This document shows positions 36,894 through 46,136 of a DNA stretch of 64,000 bases, piece by piece. Position numbers and translations under genes: made by a program. The DNA comes from Tepidibacter sp. (GTDB lineage Bacteria; Bacillota; Clostridia; Peptostreptococcales; Peptostreptococcaceae), in the NCBI RefSeq assembly GCF_025210165.1, contig NZ_JAOASI010000009.1, forward strand, positions 60,747 to 124,746, in the 5' to 3' direction. Under the pieces are notes generated by a model. The model worked only from the letters and a program-made list of their open reading frames with translations, was not told the DNA's origin and did not search any database. Position 1 is the stretch's first letter, and every line of letters begins with the position of its first letter.

Positions 36894-37976
36894 TTACTGT
36901 GAAGGTCCAATCCACACCCAATCACCGTCAAGATATTGCGTATAGTTACCCACAATTTGATTTTCTTGTGGATTTTGAATCTTCATAGCTTCTTGTAATT
37001 CATATTTCTCGATTTTTAACCAGTCTTCTCTGAAAAATCCACTTCCTGTGCGATTATCTTTTAAAAACATTTGACCCATATAACCCCATGATTCTCTACC
37101 TAAATCTCCATGCTTTAATGTATCACCATTTGGGTATTTCATACCTTCATATATTGAAACCCCTTGACCTTCACCTAATACACCACTAGGTCCTACTTCT
37201 AAAGTAACTCTAGTTCCGTCACTCTTTACAAATATGTCTCCTGCCTTAGGATTTGGTCTATTTGCATCTGTTTGGTTTAATACTCTTGCACTAGAACTTG
37301 GTCTTTGTTTGTCTACATTAACTTCGGCTCTCTTACTTTTCTCTAACATTCTTGCTACCATATACTAGCCTCGGCTCTTGTACCACTTGAAGAACCGTCA
37401 AATGTTCCTTGTGCATCTCTTCCTGAGATTAAACCTTTCATAAAAGCTTGTTCTACATAATATTTATATGCCTTTTGCTTACTTACCTCTGAGTAGTCTG
37501 CCATGATTCTTGCTACCCCAGAAGTTCCTTTTGCATCCTCTTTTATTACTTCCTCTGAGATTCTTACCATTACCTGTGCCATTTCATATCTTGTTATAGG
37601 CTTATCCCATTCTGTTTCAGGCATTTACTACATGGTCTCTTAATGCATCCTTAAAGACTCCTGACGCCCAATGTGAATCTTCTGATTGAGATACTTGTCC
37701 ATTCTTAGCACTTCTGTAAGCTATTGCTACAAACTCTGCTCTACTTATTGTTTTATCCGGTTGGAATGTTCCGTCTGGGTATCCAGATATTGCTCCTCTT
37801 TGGATTAAGTAATTGATGTTTTCTTTACCCCAATGGTTTGCTATGTCTGAAAGATTTGTTTGTGTTACTACATTTATATTTTGGTGTTGGTCTTGTAATT
37901 TATTTGCATAAACTGGTGTTACTAAACTTGATAATACTAGTGCTCCTACTAATATTTTGTTTATTTTTCTTTTCAT
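36894..37976 (-). pseudogene. SLH-domain surface protein, broken by two frameshifts
   Basis: Three consecutive frames together form one protein of about 360 residues. The first (37976-37617) has a signal peptide (KINKILVGALVLSSLVTPVYA) and an SLH domain (ISDIANHWGKENINYL-like, GYPDGTFQPDKTISRAEF). The second (37624-37355) continues SLH repeats (ITRYEMAQVMVRI, GLISGRDAQGTFDG). The third (37361-36894) is a variable C-terminal region ending in WVWIGPSQ. Junctions at about 37620 and 37363 each lack one or two bases. AAAAGGAG precedes the start. It may be a real pseudogene in a decaying island or may reflect sequencing errors. Confidence 0.85.
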
Positions 37977-38707
37977 ATTTTTTCTCCTTTTATTCTATCA
38001 TTTGTATAATATGGTTATATACCCCGTATATTACCTATATTATACAACGTTACTTTTCTATAGTCCATCAAATAAAGGATATAAATACAACTGATACCCT
38101 AGTTATTACTATATTTATTCTATTATTGCTAATCTAAATTTTCTTATAAGATATCTTCTTCCTCTTCATCAAGTTTAGTTGTAGTTCTCATATAGTTTCC
38201 CCCTTTCTATCTTTTTCTTTATTGTAAGTTTGTACAGATGTATAGTAAGATTTTCTCTTCTGTTTTATATGTATATTTCTTTGTACTTTTATGTCCGTTT
38301 CTTAAATTTTTATATTTAACTTTATCTTTTTTTGTCCATTCGATGCTTTTAAATACAGCTATACTAAGGAAATAAATTTTTTATCAATTATTATATCTTT
38401 TTTAAATTTCCTAAGTATAAAGTGTACAAATCTAAAACTCAGGCTTATTCATATACTTTTTATTTTTATGATTAACAGTTATTCCATCTTTTTTACATAA
38501 ATGATATTTTACTTAACAGTTTTATCTAAAAATCTAACATAAATAGGAATAGTTATGAAATAGAAATATGTAAATAAAGATTTTGGGTATATTTCGTGAG
38601 CTTTTCTTGGAAAAACACTAGATGTTTTATCTCTGAAGAGTTAAAATGCATTTGACCAAAAACTGATTATTTACAGAATTTACATAGATTGAAAGGGGAA
38701 AATATCA
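37977..38707. other. Intergenic region between the SLH pseudogene and the integrase
   Basis: AT-rich. It contains promoter regions for divergent genes and a possible 15-residue microORF (38144-38191). Several TTTGTAC/GTACAAA strings occur. No larger gene is supported. Confidence 0.4.
38144..38191 (-). CDS. Possible 15-residue microORF
   Basis: MRTTTKLDEEEEDIL is preceded by AAAGGGGGAAACTAT, a strong site at good spacing. It is short and acidic, with no known homologue to my knowledge. It may be a leader peptide or the start of a lost gene. Confidence 0.25.
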   Translation of the reverse strand: MRTTTKLDEEEEDIL

Positions 38708-39886
38708 ATGGCAGAAGGAATTAGAAAAAAGGGTGCAACTTATTCTTATAGAGTTAACTATAAGAGTGAAACAACAGGTAAATGGAAAACTATAGAAAAA
38801 GGTGGTTTTAGGACAATAGCAGAAGCAAAAGCTGCTAGAGCAGAACGACAAGCAGAAATCAATTCAAATCCTAGTAGTGTATTGGTTAAAGATAAGGCAA
38901 TTAATTTGGAGGAGGTCTATAATACCTTTATTACTAAACGAGCTCAATGCCATAGAACAAAATCTACTCTAAAAAGATACGATAGTCTATTTAGAAATCA
39001 CCTGAAACCTAAATGGGGAAATAAACAGATAGAGAAAATTCAAGCTACTGATTTAACTGATTACCTATTCTCATTGACAACTACGCATTCTCATTCATAC
39101 ATAGAAAGCATCCATAAATTCATGAAAGTACTTTGGAATTTCGCTTATGATAGAGAATATATGAAAGAAAATAAAATAGTCAAGGTTAAAACCCCAGATA
39201 AAGAAACAAAAGAAGAAGTTAAGATTTATACAGAAGAAGAGCTTGATATGTTTGAAAAAAGATTTTCTTCTACTAATCTTATTATAGCTTTTAAGCTTGG
39301 TAGAGCATTAGGATTAAGAATAGGTGAATGCTTTGGACTTTTATGGAGTGATATCGATTGGAAAAATAGAGAAATTAACATCAATAAGCAACTTGTATAT
39401 GAGGATAAGATGTGGACTTTAAGAAGTACAAAGACTAATAAAAGTAATAGAACCATTGACCTCCAGGATGATATTTATGATTATCTAAAAGAGTTAAAAA
39501 AGCAACAAGAAAAACAAAAAGAAGAATTAGGTATTGCCTATAGGTCTATAAAAGTAGCTATTGATAAGGGCAGAAATAAGAGCAAAGAAATTATAGAAAA
39601 TTTAGATTTTATCAATGTAAAAGGGAATGGAGACCTATTAACTACTGATAGCGCTAAGATTTTAGGAAGAATTGCTAGAGATGAATTAGGTATCAATTTC
39701 AAGTACCATAATCTACGACATACACATGCAAGTAGATTAGCTGAAAAAAATATACCTATAGTTGTTGTGAAAAAACGATTAGGACATGCTAAAGAAGAAA
39801 CTACATTGAAGTATTATACTCATATAACGCCCGTAATGAGGGAAAATCTACTAAATTCATTAAATGAATTAGCAAAATGCAATTAA
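38708..39886 (+). CDS. int: Phage-type site-specific integrase
   Basis: 392 residues with the full three-part layout: N-terminal AP2-like arm-binding domain (1-60, RKKGATYSYRVNY), SAM-like core-binding domain (70-165), and the tyrosine catalytic domain with GRALGLRIGECFGL, HNLRHTHASRL, LGHAKEETTLKYYTH. GAAAGGGGA precedes the ATG. It is the probable enzyme that inserted the island, about 830 bases from the right-hand rubrerythrin fragment. Confidence 0.95.
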   Translation: MAEGIRKKGATYSYRVNYKSETTGKWKTIEKGGFRTIAEAKAARAERQAEINSNPSSVLVKDKAINLEEVYNTFITKRAQCHRTKSTLKRYDSLFRNHLKPKWGNKQIEKIQATDLTDYLFSLTTTHSHSYIESIHKFMKVLWNFAYDREYMKENKIVKVKTPDKETKEEVKIYTEEELDMFEKRFSSTNLIIAFKLGRALGLRIGECFGLLWSDIDWKNREININKQLVYEDKMWTLRSTKTNKSNRTIDLQDDIYDYLKELKKQQEKQKEELGIAYRSIKVAIDKGRNKSKEIIENLDFINVKGNGDLLTTDSAKILGRIARDELGINFKYHNLRHTHASRLAEKNIPIVVVKKRLGHAKEETTLKYYTHITPVMRENLLNSLNELAKCN

Positions 39887-39899
39887 ATTAATAAGATTT

Positions 39900-39935
39900 T
39901 AAAAGTCGCCTATAAATCATAGGCGACTTTTATTT
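39900..39935 (+). terminator. Integrase terminator
   Basis: AAAAGTCGCCTATAA and its near-complement TCATAGGCGACTTTTATTT form a strong stem with a T-rich tail. Confidence 0.9.
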
Positions 39936-40002
39936 ACAAAATATGTTATTATAGAATAGAAAAGTGTAGAATAAATAATTAAGATAAAACGAGGAGGATT
40001 AA

Positions 40003-40569
40003 ATGGTAAAAAACACAAAAAATATATTATCAAATGCATGGGTAGTAAACATTTTATGCTCAATCATAGCTACTATTATTATATCTATTGCAACAGCATT
40101 TTATAAAAAAATTAACTTCCTACAAGCCTTACAGTTATTAGTTAAAACTCTATTGAGTTGGGGTACTAACATTCTTACTTTTAAAGTACCTATCTACATA
40201 ATTATTTTAGTAGTAATTATCTTAATTGTTGTTATCGAAATATATTTGAAAACTAATACTTCTAAGGAAGATAATTCACCTAAATGGTTAAACTACACAA
40301 GAACACGCTATAAAAAATGGGTCATGAAATGGGAATACTGTTTAGGCTACAATAATAAATACAATATAGAAAATGTACATCCTATATGTGAATGTGGATG
40401 TGAGCTTTCAGTAAAGAAGCAACATAATAATATGTATCACAGTAATGGAATATTTGTATGTCCTAAATGTGGAAATACTTATCCACTTTTAGAAAATAGT
40501 ACATTAGAAGATTTTGAGAAAATACTAATCCATGATATTAATACAGAAAATTACCTTCATAACTTGTAA
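40003..40569 (+). CDS. Membrane protein with C-terminal zinc-ribbon-like motif
   Basis: 188 residues. Two hydrophobic segments (about 13-32 and 58-82) precede a cytoplasmic-looking tail with HPICECGCELSV and FVCPKCGNTY, two cysteine pairs likely to bind zinc. GAGGAGG precedes the ATG. It is the last gene of the island on the integrase side. I do not recognise the family. Confidence 0.6.
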   Translation: MVKNTKNILSNAWVVNILCSIIATIIISIATAFYKKINFLQALQLLVKTLLSWGTNILTFKVPIYIIILVVIILIVVIEIYLKTNTSKEDNSPKWLNYTRTRYKKWVMKWEYCLGYNNKYNIENVHPICECGCELSVKKQHNNMYHSNGIFVCPKCGNTYPLLENSTLEDFEKILIHDINTENYLHNL

Positions 40570-40720
40570 AAATAATTTTAACTTATGTAGTAAACTATAG
40601 TGTTTTTTCTGTAATTTCAACATATAGATAAGATTAAAAATCTAAAGGGAAAGTCGTGGGAAACCTGCTCTCACCTCCTTCAATCCCTTTATTTAAAAGG
40701 ATTTTTGTTTAAAGTATCGT
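40570..40720. other. Right-end spacer with a structured GAAGGAGGTGAG segment
   Basis: The minus strand reads AAGGAGGTGAGAGCAGGTTT, close to the leader of the type I toxin at 9193, but only a short frame follows. AAGGGA/TCCCTTT arms and an AATCC..GGATTTTT hairpin (near 40673-40702) surround it. It may be a remnant small-toxin locus. Confidence 0.3.
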
Positions 40721-40780
40721 GTAGAAGCTAGACACGGTTCAGCTTTTAATGGATTATTAAAGAGATATTTTAATAAATAA
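40721..40780 (+). pseudogene. Diverged copy of the rubrerythrin 3' end (possible attR)
   Basis: Codons read [19 protein letters not shown] then stop, matching the last 18 residues of the rubrerythrin at 31537 ([18 protein letters not shown]), but with many synonymous differences. No upstream rubrerythrin sequence remains. A terminator-like hairpin (GTGCATTTGTATTTGG, T run) follows at 40810-40855, as after an intact gene. Confidence 0.7.
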
Positions 40781-40924
40781 TACATAAATAGTTTTTATTA
40801 CAATGTAAGTGCATTTGTATTTGGATTTTAATTCCAAGTATGAATGCATTTTTTATTTTATCAAATACTCATAAACTCTAATATACTAAATTAAGGATAG
40901 ATAAAAATTATAGGAGGCTATGGC

Positions 40925-41107
40925 ATGTTTGAAAAAATAAAATTTGAATCAATATTCCAGGCTATAATATTGATAGTTTTAAGCATATATGTTTTTAAGG
41001 GAGATGACCCTGATAATATAAAATTAATAATTGGTGCTTTTATTGGGGTTTTATCAAATGTTCCAAAATTAAATTATAATAAATCAAAGGGGGATCAACT
41101 TAAATGA
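40925..41107 (+). CDS. Small membrane protein, holin-like
   Basis: 60 residues with one clear hydrophobic segment (ESIFQAIILIVLSIYVF), a polar turn and a second weak one, then a basic tail. Its stop overlaps the amidase start by four bases. The pair looks like a phage lysis cassette. AGGAGG precedes the ATG. Confidence 0.55.
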   Translation: MFEKIKFESIFQAIILIVLSIYVFKGDDPDNIKLIIGAFIGVLSNVPKLNYNKSKGDQLK

Positions 41108-41670
41108 ATAAGCCAAATAAAATAATAATTCATCATTCATTAACTAAGGATAGTAAAACTGTATCATGGGAAGCTATTAAAAGGTATCACATAAATAATC
41201 AAGGATACAGAGATATTGGATATCATTGGGGAATTGAACTAGTTAAAAATGAATATAAGGTGTTTAAAGGTCGAGAAGAATGGGAAGTAGGAGCACACAC
41301 TAGAGGCGCTAATACAAATTCCATAGGCATATGCTTAGTAGGTAACTTTGATAATAGCGAACCTCCAAAAGAACAGTTATATAAATTAATAGTATTAATA
41401 AAAGATATCTATTCTAGATACGGAGAACTTCCAATATATACACATAATCATTTTGCTAGTTATAAGTCATGCCCTGGAAGAAAATTCCCTTTTAATTGGC
41501 TCTTAGATCAAATTAAAAAGTCTAATCCTAATAATGATTTTGCATCTGCAATAAACAAGCTTGTATCTAACAAAATTGTTAATAGTCCAGATTACTGGCT
41601 AAATAATGAAAATTATAAAAGTGAATACGTAAGAGAGCTAATAAAAAATATTGCTAATAAGTTAAATTAA
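41104..41670 (+). CDS. N-acetylmuramoyl-L-alanine amidase (Amidase_2/PGRP type)
   Basis: 188 residues. The zinc amidase fold is shown by IIIHHSLT near the N-terminus, GYHWGIEL, THNHFASYKSCPG with the second histidine and the cysteine ligand. Residues 145-188 form a small C-terminal domain (AINKLVSNKIVNSPDYW) like those of clostridial phage lysins. It has no signal peptide, so release would need the holin-like protein encoded just upstream. Confidence 0.9.
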   Translation: MNKPNKIIIHHSLTKDSKTVSWEAIKRYHINNQGYRDIGYHWGIELVKNEYKVFKGREEWEVGAHTRGANTNSIGICLVGNFDNSEPPKEQLYKLIVLIKDIYSRYGELPIYTHNHFASYKSCPGRKFPFNWLLDQIKKSNPNNDFASAINKLVSNKIVNSPDYWLNNENYKSEYVRELIKNIANKLN

Positions 41671-41705
41671 TATATATCCTAACACCAAACTAATAAGCTT
41701 CCTAT

Positions 41706-41736
41706 TAAAGGAGCTCTCAGAGCTCCTTTAGATTAT
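41706..41736. terminator. Shared terminator of amidase and chemoreceptor
   Basis: AAAGGAGCTCTCAGAGCTCCTTT is a perfect stem between converging genes. Confidence 0.8.
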
Positions 41737-41737
41737 T

Positions 41738-42571
41738 TTATAAATTCTCAGTCAATTTCATTAAATTAGTAGATAACTCCTTTAATTTTATAGCTCCATC
41801 TTCTACGTTCTCTGTTTGAGTCGATTGTTCTTCACTAACTTCTACAAAACTATTCACACAGTCAATCATTTTATTAATATCATCTCTCATTTGTGTTAAT
41901 GTTATTGTTATTTTCTCTGTTGAGTCTTTACTATTTTGCGCTAACTTCCTTATTTCTTCAGCAACTACTGAAAATCCCTTTCCATGTTCACCAGCTCTTG
42001 CAGCTTCAATAGATGCATTAAGACCCAATAAATTTGTAGTTTTAGCAACACTCTCAATATATTTAATAATATCATCCATACTTTTGATTTGTCCTTGAAT
42101 ACTATTAATTGTGATATTGAAATCTTGACTACTTGATGATAATTCTTCTGATGAACCTGCAAGCTTTTGTGAAGAAAATGATAATTTTTCAGAAAATGCT
42201 TGTAGTTCTTCAGAGATTTCTATAATATTATTTTCTTTTTCCTGAGAAACCGCAAAAGTAATTGTTCCTACTACATTGCCTGTATCATTATTAATCACTG
42301 GAACAGCACAAGCAATTATAGGAAAACCAAATACTTTCTTTGGATATCTCTCAAATTGTTTTTGTCTTGTTTTTATTGCTCTTTGAGAAGCCCCACCTTC
42401 TACTAAATTATCATTTTCGTGAATGTTTAGTTTAAAAGAATTTGGTTGCCTAACTAAAAGGAATTTTTCTGTGTCTGTTAAACTAACTCCTGTATCAGAA
42501 ATAAACATCCCAGGTAATATATGAAAAATCTTTTCTAACATTTCAATAAACATTTCATCATTTAAGTTCAT
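41738..42571 (-). CDS. Soluble methyl-accepting chemotaxis-type protein
   Basis: 277 residues, no membrane helix. Residues 1-115 form a small sensor domain ([22 protein letters not shown]), resembling cytoplasmic sensors of heme or small molecules. Residues 120-277 form the signalling coiled coil with the tip [23 protein letters not shown]. It is downstream of the ECF S component with its own start region and may or may not share the transcript. Confidence 0.85.
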   Translation of the reverse strand: MNLNDEMFIEMLEKIFHILPGMFISDTGVSLTDTEKFLLVRQPNSFKLNIHENDNLVEGGASQRAIKTRQKQFERYPKKVFGFPIIACAVPVINNDTGNVVGTITFAVSQEKENNIIEISEELQAFSEKLSFSSQKLAGSSEELSSSSQDFNITINSIQGQIKSMDDIIKYIESVAKTTNLLGLNASIEAARAGEHGKGFSVVAEEIRKLAQNSKDSTEKITITLTQMRDDINKMIDCVNSFVEVSEEQSTQTENVEDGAIKLKELSTNLMKLTENL

Positions 42572-42719
42572 ATTTTAGTCTCCCTATTTTTTGACTTTTA
42601 ATTTTATCTTAACAATTCTTTCATCAAATTTCAAATATATTTCATTATAATAAAATACAATCTCTACTTTTATTAATTATCGGTATTTAGTTGTTTCTGT
42701 TTTAGTCAAAAGTATATTT

Positions 42720-43373
42720 CTATTTTTTATATCTAAAGCTGAAATTATACATATCTATTTTTTCAGCAGGAATTTCACTGTAGCTTATCCTATCTTTAAA
42801 CCTAGATAATATATTTATAAAATCCTTACCCAATAAATATGTAAATATGAAATTTCCTATACTATGCATCAAATCAAAATAAAATGATCTTATATAAGTA
42901 AACATAAAACTTTTAATTGTGTGATCATGTACAAAAAACAACCAATGCCATAAATTCATTATGTAATCAAATAAAAAACCCCATATAAAAGCAAATATAC
43001 TTAAATATAATCTATATGGTTTTTTCATTATTTTTCTTAATAATCCTGCACTTAATCCTGCAAGACCCCAGGCTAGCATTTGCCAAGGTGTCCAAGGTCC
43101 CTGTCCTAAAAAACTATTAGACACAAGAGCTGCTACCCCACCTACCATAAATCCAAACGAAGATCCAAATACATATCCACTTATAATAACCAAAAAGGTA
43201 GTAGGCTGAACGTTCGGAAGTGCTACAAACGCAACCCTACTAACTCCAGCTAGTGCTGATAAACTTGCTATTAAAGCAATTTCCTTAACACTGCCTTTTC
43301 TTCTCTCATAAGAAACAAAAACAAATGCAAATGATACAATTAAAACAACTATAGATAGTACACCATAATCCAT
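42720..43373 (-). CDS. ECF transporter S component, probably corrinoid-specific (CbrT-like)
   Basis: 217 residues and about six membrane segments. Features are the AxxxA-type ECF docking helix region (IALIASLSALAGVSRVAF), FLVIISGYVFG, VGGVAALVSNSFLGQGPWTPWQM and AWGLAGLSAGLL. S components bind the vitamin, and the pattern resembles the cobalamin S component CbrT/CblT of lactobacilli. Cobalamin is supported by the riboswitch at the head of the locus. It is separated from the ATPase gene by 274 bases that hold hairpin element copy 3. Confidence 0.75.
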   Translation of the reverse strand: MDYGVLSIVVLIVSFAFVFVSYERRKGSVKEIALIASLSALAGVSRVAFVALPNVQPTTFLVIISGYVFGSSFGFMVGGVAALVSNSFLGQGPWTPWQMLAWGLAGLSAGLLRKIMKKPYRLYLSIFAFIWGFLFDYIMNLWHWLFFVHDHTIKSFMFTYIRSFYFDLMHSIGNFIFTYLLGKDFINILSRFKDRISYSEIPAEKIDMYNFSFRYKK

Positions 43374-43434
43374 AACATATATCTCCTTTTTAGCACCTAA
43401 GATAATTATTTAATAATAAATCTCTAACTTACTT

Positions 43435-43631
43435 AAATGATGTATGTGAAAATATAAGTGAATGCTTTTGAAAATTTTGCAAAAAAACTTGTTACATGGA
43501 GTAAAAAATCCGTTAATAAACTTCAATGTTTGAGCATTAGCGAGTTTTTGAAGTTTTAGGATTTTTTATGGAGTGTAACTTAGTTTTTCAAAATTTTCAT
43601 TGCATGAGCGTTATTTTTTCATACATCATTT
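43435..43631. repeat. Long imperfect hairpin element, copy 3
   Basis: Outer arms AAATGATGTATG and CATACATCATTT, inner arms around AAAAAATCCGTTAA and GAAGTTTTAGGATTTTTT. The whole 197 bases pair imperfectly. The core matches copies 1 and 2 and the arm sequence does not. It lies 17 bases past the ECF ATPase stop and before the S component. Confidence 0.75.
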
Positions 43632-43647
43632 TCACAAAACCTAATAG

Positions 43648-45198
43648 TTATATACTAAGTGCATCATCTAAAGTTAAAATATTATCTACATATCCACTAA
43701 AAAGCTTATTAATCTGCGTACTATAATATATTCCAGAAGTTAAAATATCGTATTTTGATCCAATTTGTGCTATATTTCCATCGAATATAAGACAAGCTCT
43801 ATCGCAAAACTTACTTGTGAATTCAATATCATGAGTTACAAGTATTATTGTTTTTCCTTTATCTTTCAAATCAAGTATTATACCGCCTAATTTTTCTTTT
43901 AAATCTTTATCCAGCCCTCTAGTTGGTTCATCTAGTATTAATATATCAGGATTCATAACAAGTATAGATGCAATAGCTACCCTCTGTCTTTCTCCTCCAC
44001 TCAAATCTCTAGGATTCTTATCTTTATACTTATAGATATCTAAATCTTTAAGTATTTTATCAACTATCTCATAATCCTTAATATCCTTGTTATCAAGGGT
44101 ATATTTCAACTCTTCATAAACGGAATCATTAAATAAATAATCATTTGGGTTTTGAGAAAGATATCCAACTACTCCTTCAACATATAATTTACCTTTTGTT
44201 GGTTTTAGTAACCCAGATATATTTTTTAGCAATGTAGATTTTCCCCCACCATTTTCTCCAAGTATTCCTAGTATTTCTCCCCTATGTACAGTTAAATCTA
44301 TTTTTTTCAAAGCATGTTTTCCATTCTCATAAATAAAATCAATATTTTTAGCTCTAATTACATCTTCTTTTTTATTATCATCTACATAAATTTCTTTTTT
44401 AGGTAAGTTATTTTTATCAAACAATTTTTTTAATTTTTTTCTTCCCTCTTTTACGGTAAACGGTATGCTTTCATATCCTTTTTTAACAAAGTATTCAGAA
44501 ACAGATGGCAAGAAATTTTTATTATTTTCATTGCTCCAAAATACAAATTCTTCACGATTTCCATCAAATACTAAGCTTGCATTTTCCATAAATAATATCC
44601 TGTCTGCTAAGTGAAAACATCTATCTATTCTTTGCTCAATCAAAATTATTGTGTATCCAATCTCCTCATTTAATCTTTTTAAAATATGTAGTATTTCCTC
44701 AGCTGATACAGGATCAAGCTGAGATGTTGGTTCATCCAAGACTAAAAACTTATACCCCATAGAAATAGTTGCTCCTAAAGCAACCTTTTGCTTTTGCCCA
44801 CCTGATAATTCATAAGTTTTTTTATCTTTTATATAGTATATATTAAGAAAGCTTAATGACTCCATTACTTTTTTTCTCATAGTTTCATAAGGAACCCCTA
44901 TATTTTCAAGTCCAAAGGCAAGTTCTCTTTCAACCTTATCCATAACTAACTGTTTTTCTGGATCTTGAAAAACCATTCCAACTTTATCAGTTCCTTCTAA
45001 ATTACCTTTTATTTTTCCACCATAAAAATTTGGAACTATTTTATTGAATACTCTTCCTAAGGTAGATTTACCAGACCCTGATTTTCCAAGAAGTAATATA
45101 AATTCTCCCTCTTCTATATCTAAATTAATATCCTTTAGAGCAGGTTCTTCTTTTCTAGGATAGTAATAAGTTAAATCATGTATTTTAAAAGCTTCCAC
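43648..45198 (-). CDS. ECF transporter, fused two-domain ATPase
   Basis: 516 residues containing two complete ABC domains. The first has GKSGSGKSTLGR (near 37), LSGGQKQKVALG and LVLDEPTSQLDP; the second has GENGGGKSTLLK (near 313), LSGGERQRVAIA and DILILDEPTRGLD with LVTHD. It powers the T-S membrane complex. The GTG start at 45198, with GGGGGTG before it, overlaps the EcfT gene by 28 bases. Confidence 0.93.
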   Translation of the reverse strand: MEAFKIHDLTYYYPRKEEPALKDINLDIEEGEFILLLGKSGSGKSTLGRVFNKIVPNFYGGKIKGNLEGTDKVGMVFQDPEKQLVMDKVERELAFGLENIGVPYETMRKKVMESLSFLNIYYIKDKKTYELSGGQKQKVALGATISMGYKFLVLDEPTSQLDPVSAEEILHILKRLNEEIGYTIILIEQRIDRCFHLADRILFMENASLVFDGNREEFVFWSNENNKNFLPSVSEYFVKKGYESIPFTVKEGRKKLKKLFDKNNLPKKEIYVDDNKKEDVIRAKNIDFIYENGKHALKKIDLTVHRGEILGILGENGGGKSTLLKNISGLLKPTKGKLYVEGVVGYLSQNPNDYLFNDSVYEELKYTLDNKDIKDYEIVDKILKDLDIYKYKDKNPRDLSGGERQRVAIASILVMNPDILILDEPTRGLDKDLKEKLGGIILDLKDKGKTIILVTHDIEFTSKFCDRACLIFDGNIAQIGSKYDILTSGIYYSTQINKLFSGYVDNILTLDDALSI

Positions 45199-46055
45199 TT
45201 TTTACACCCCCAAATCATCAAACTATGAATTAATAATACTAGGTCTATATATATAAGAAACAACATATCTTTATATTTAAAAAACTTTAATTCATTATAA
45301 GGATCATAAAATCCCATATATGAAAATAACCCATATGTAAAAACACTAAGTAAAATCAAATTAATAAAATTAAAGTAATAATCTACTCTTTTAATTTCAA
45401 CTTGAGAATAAGAAGTTCTTGTTCCCATACCATATTTTTTAGAATAAAGAGATTCTGCTCTATCTAAGGATCCTTCAAGTGTTGATATTAAAATTATCTT
45501 TAAGAAAGGATAATACATTTTCACCTTTTTAAATATATTTTTCTGATTAAAATCTACTCCTCTTAAAATCATCACATCTCTTACTCTAGTTATTTCCAGT
45601 ATTAATCTATGAATTATATTAGTAGTCATAGATAGTGTTAATGTTATTTTGTGAGCAAATTTTGAAAAAAAACTGAACGAATCATCTCTATCTATCATAA
45701 GACTGTACAGCAAAAATATTAATACTATACAAATAAGCTTAACCCCCATATTAGCTCCAAACACTATAGATTCGAGTGTTATTCTTATTTTACCAATAAC
45801 GGGTATTCTAGGACTTTTATAGATTATAGTTCTTCCAGACTGCGAAACTAATGGATTAATAATCATAATCCAAATAGTAGTATATAAGCTGTATTTAATT
45901 GTTTTTTTAAGCTTGTCTTTTCCATCTAGTAATACTATATTAATAGTCAAAATAATTAATATTGAAAATATGTAAATAGGATTTGAATATACTAAAGTCA
46001 AAATAAATAAAGACAATGTATAAAGTACAACAGTAAAAGGATGCATATTTAACAT
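45171..46055 (-). CDS. ECF transporter transmembrane (T) component
   Basis: 294 residues with about six membrane segments and the two cytoplasmic coupling motifs of EcfT/CbiQ, VMILRGVDFNQK and SLDRAESLYSKKYG. AGGTGAT precedes the ATG. It couples the ATPase to the S component. A terminator lies between this gene and the upstream SLH protein gene, so it may depend on readthrough or its own promoter. Confidence 0.9.
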   Translation of the reverse strand: MLNMHPFTVVLYTLSLFILTLVYSNPIYIFSILIILTINIVLLDGKDKLKKTIKYSLYTTIWIMIINPLVSQSGRTIIYKSPRIPVIGKIRITLESIVFGANMGVKLICIVLIFLLYSLMIDRDDSFSFFSKFAHKITLTLSMTTNIIHRLILEITRVRDVMILRGVDFNQKNIFKKVKMYYPFLKIILISTLEGSLDRAESLYSKKYGMGTRTSYSQVEIKRVDYYFNFINLILLSVFTYGLFSYMGFYDPYNELKFFKYKDMLFLIYIDLVLLIHSLMIWGCKKWKLLKYMI

Positions 46056-46090
46056 AAAATCACCTAATTCTTTATATTATTTAAGAAAAA

Positions 46091-46120
46091 ACTGCTAGCT
46101 AAATACTAGCAGTTTTTTAT
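46091..46120. terminator. Intrinsic terminator between the surface-protein genes and ecfT
   Basis: AAACTGCTAGCTAAATACTAGCAGTTTTTT is a near-perfect stem with a T run on both strands, inside the otherwise continuous same-strand cluster. Confidence 0.8.
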
Positions 46121-46136
46121 ACATTCATATAATTTT

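Noticed and set aside
40721..40780. Exact attachment-site direct repeat
   Set aside because: Only short runs (for example GGTTCAGCTTT) are identical to 32031-32085. The rest differs at synonymous sites, so it is a diverged 3' end, not a recent perfect att duplication.
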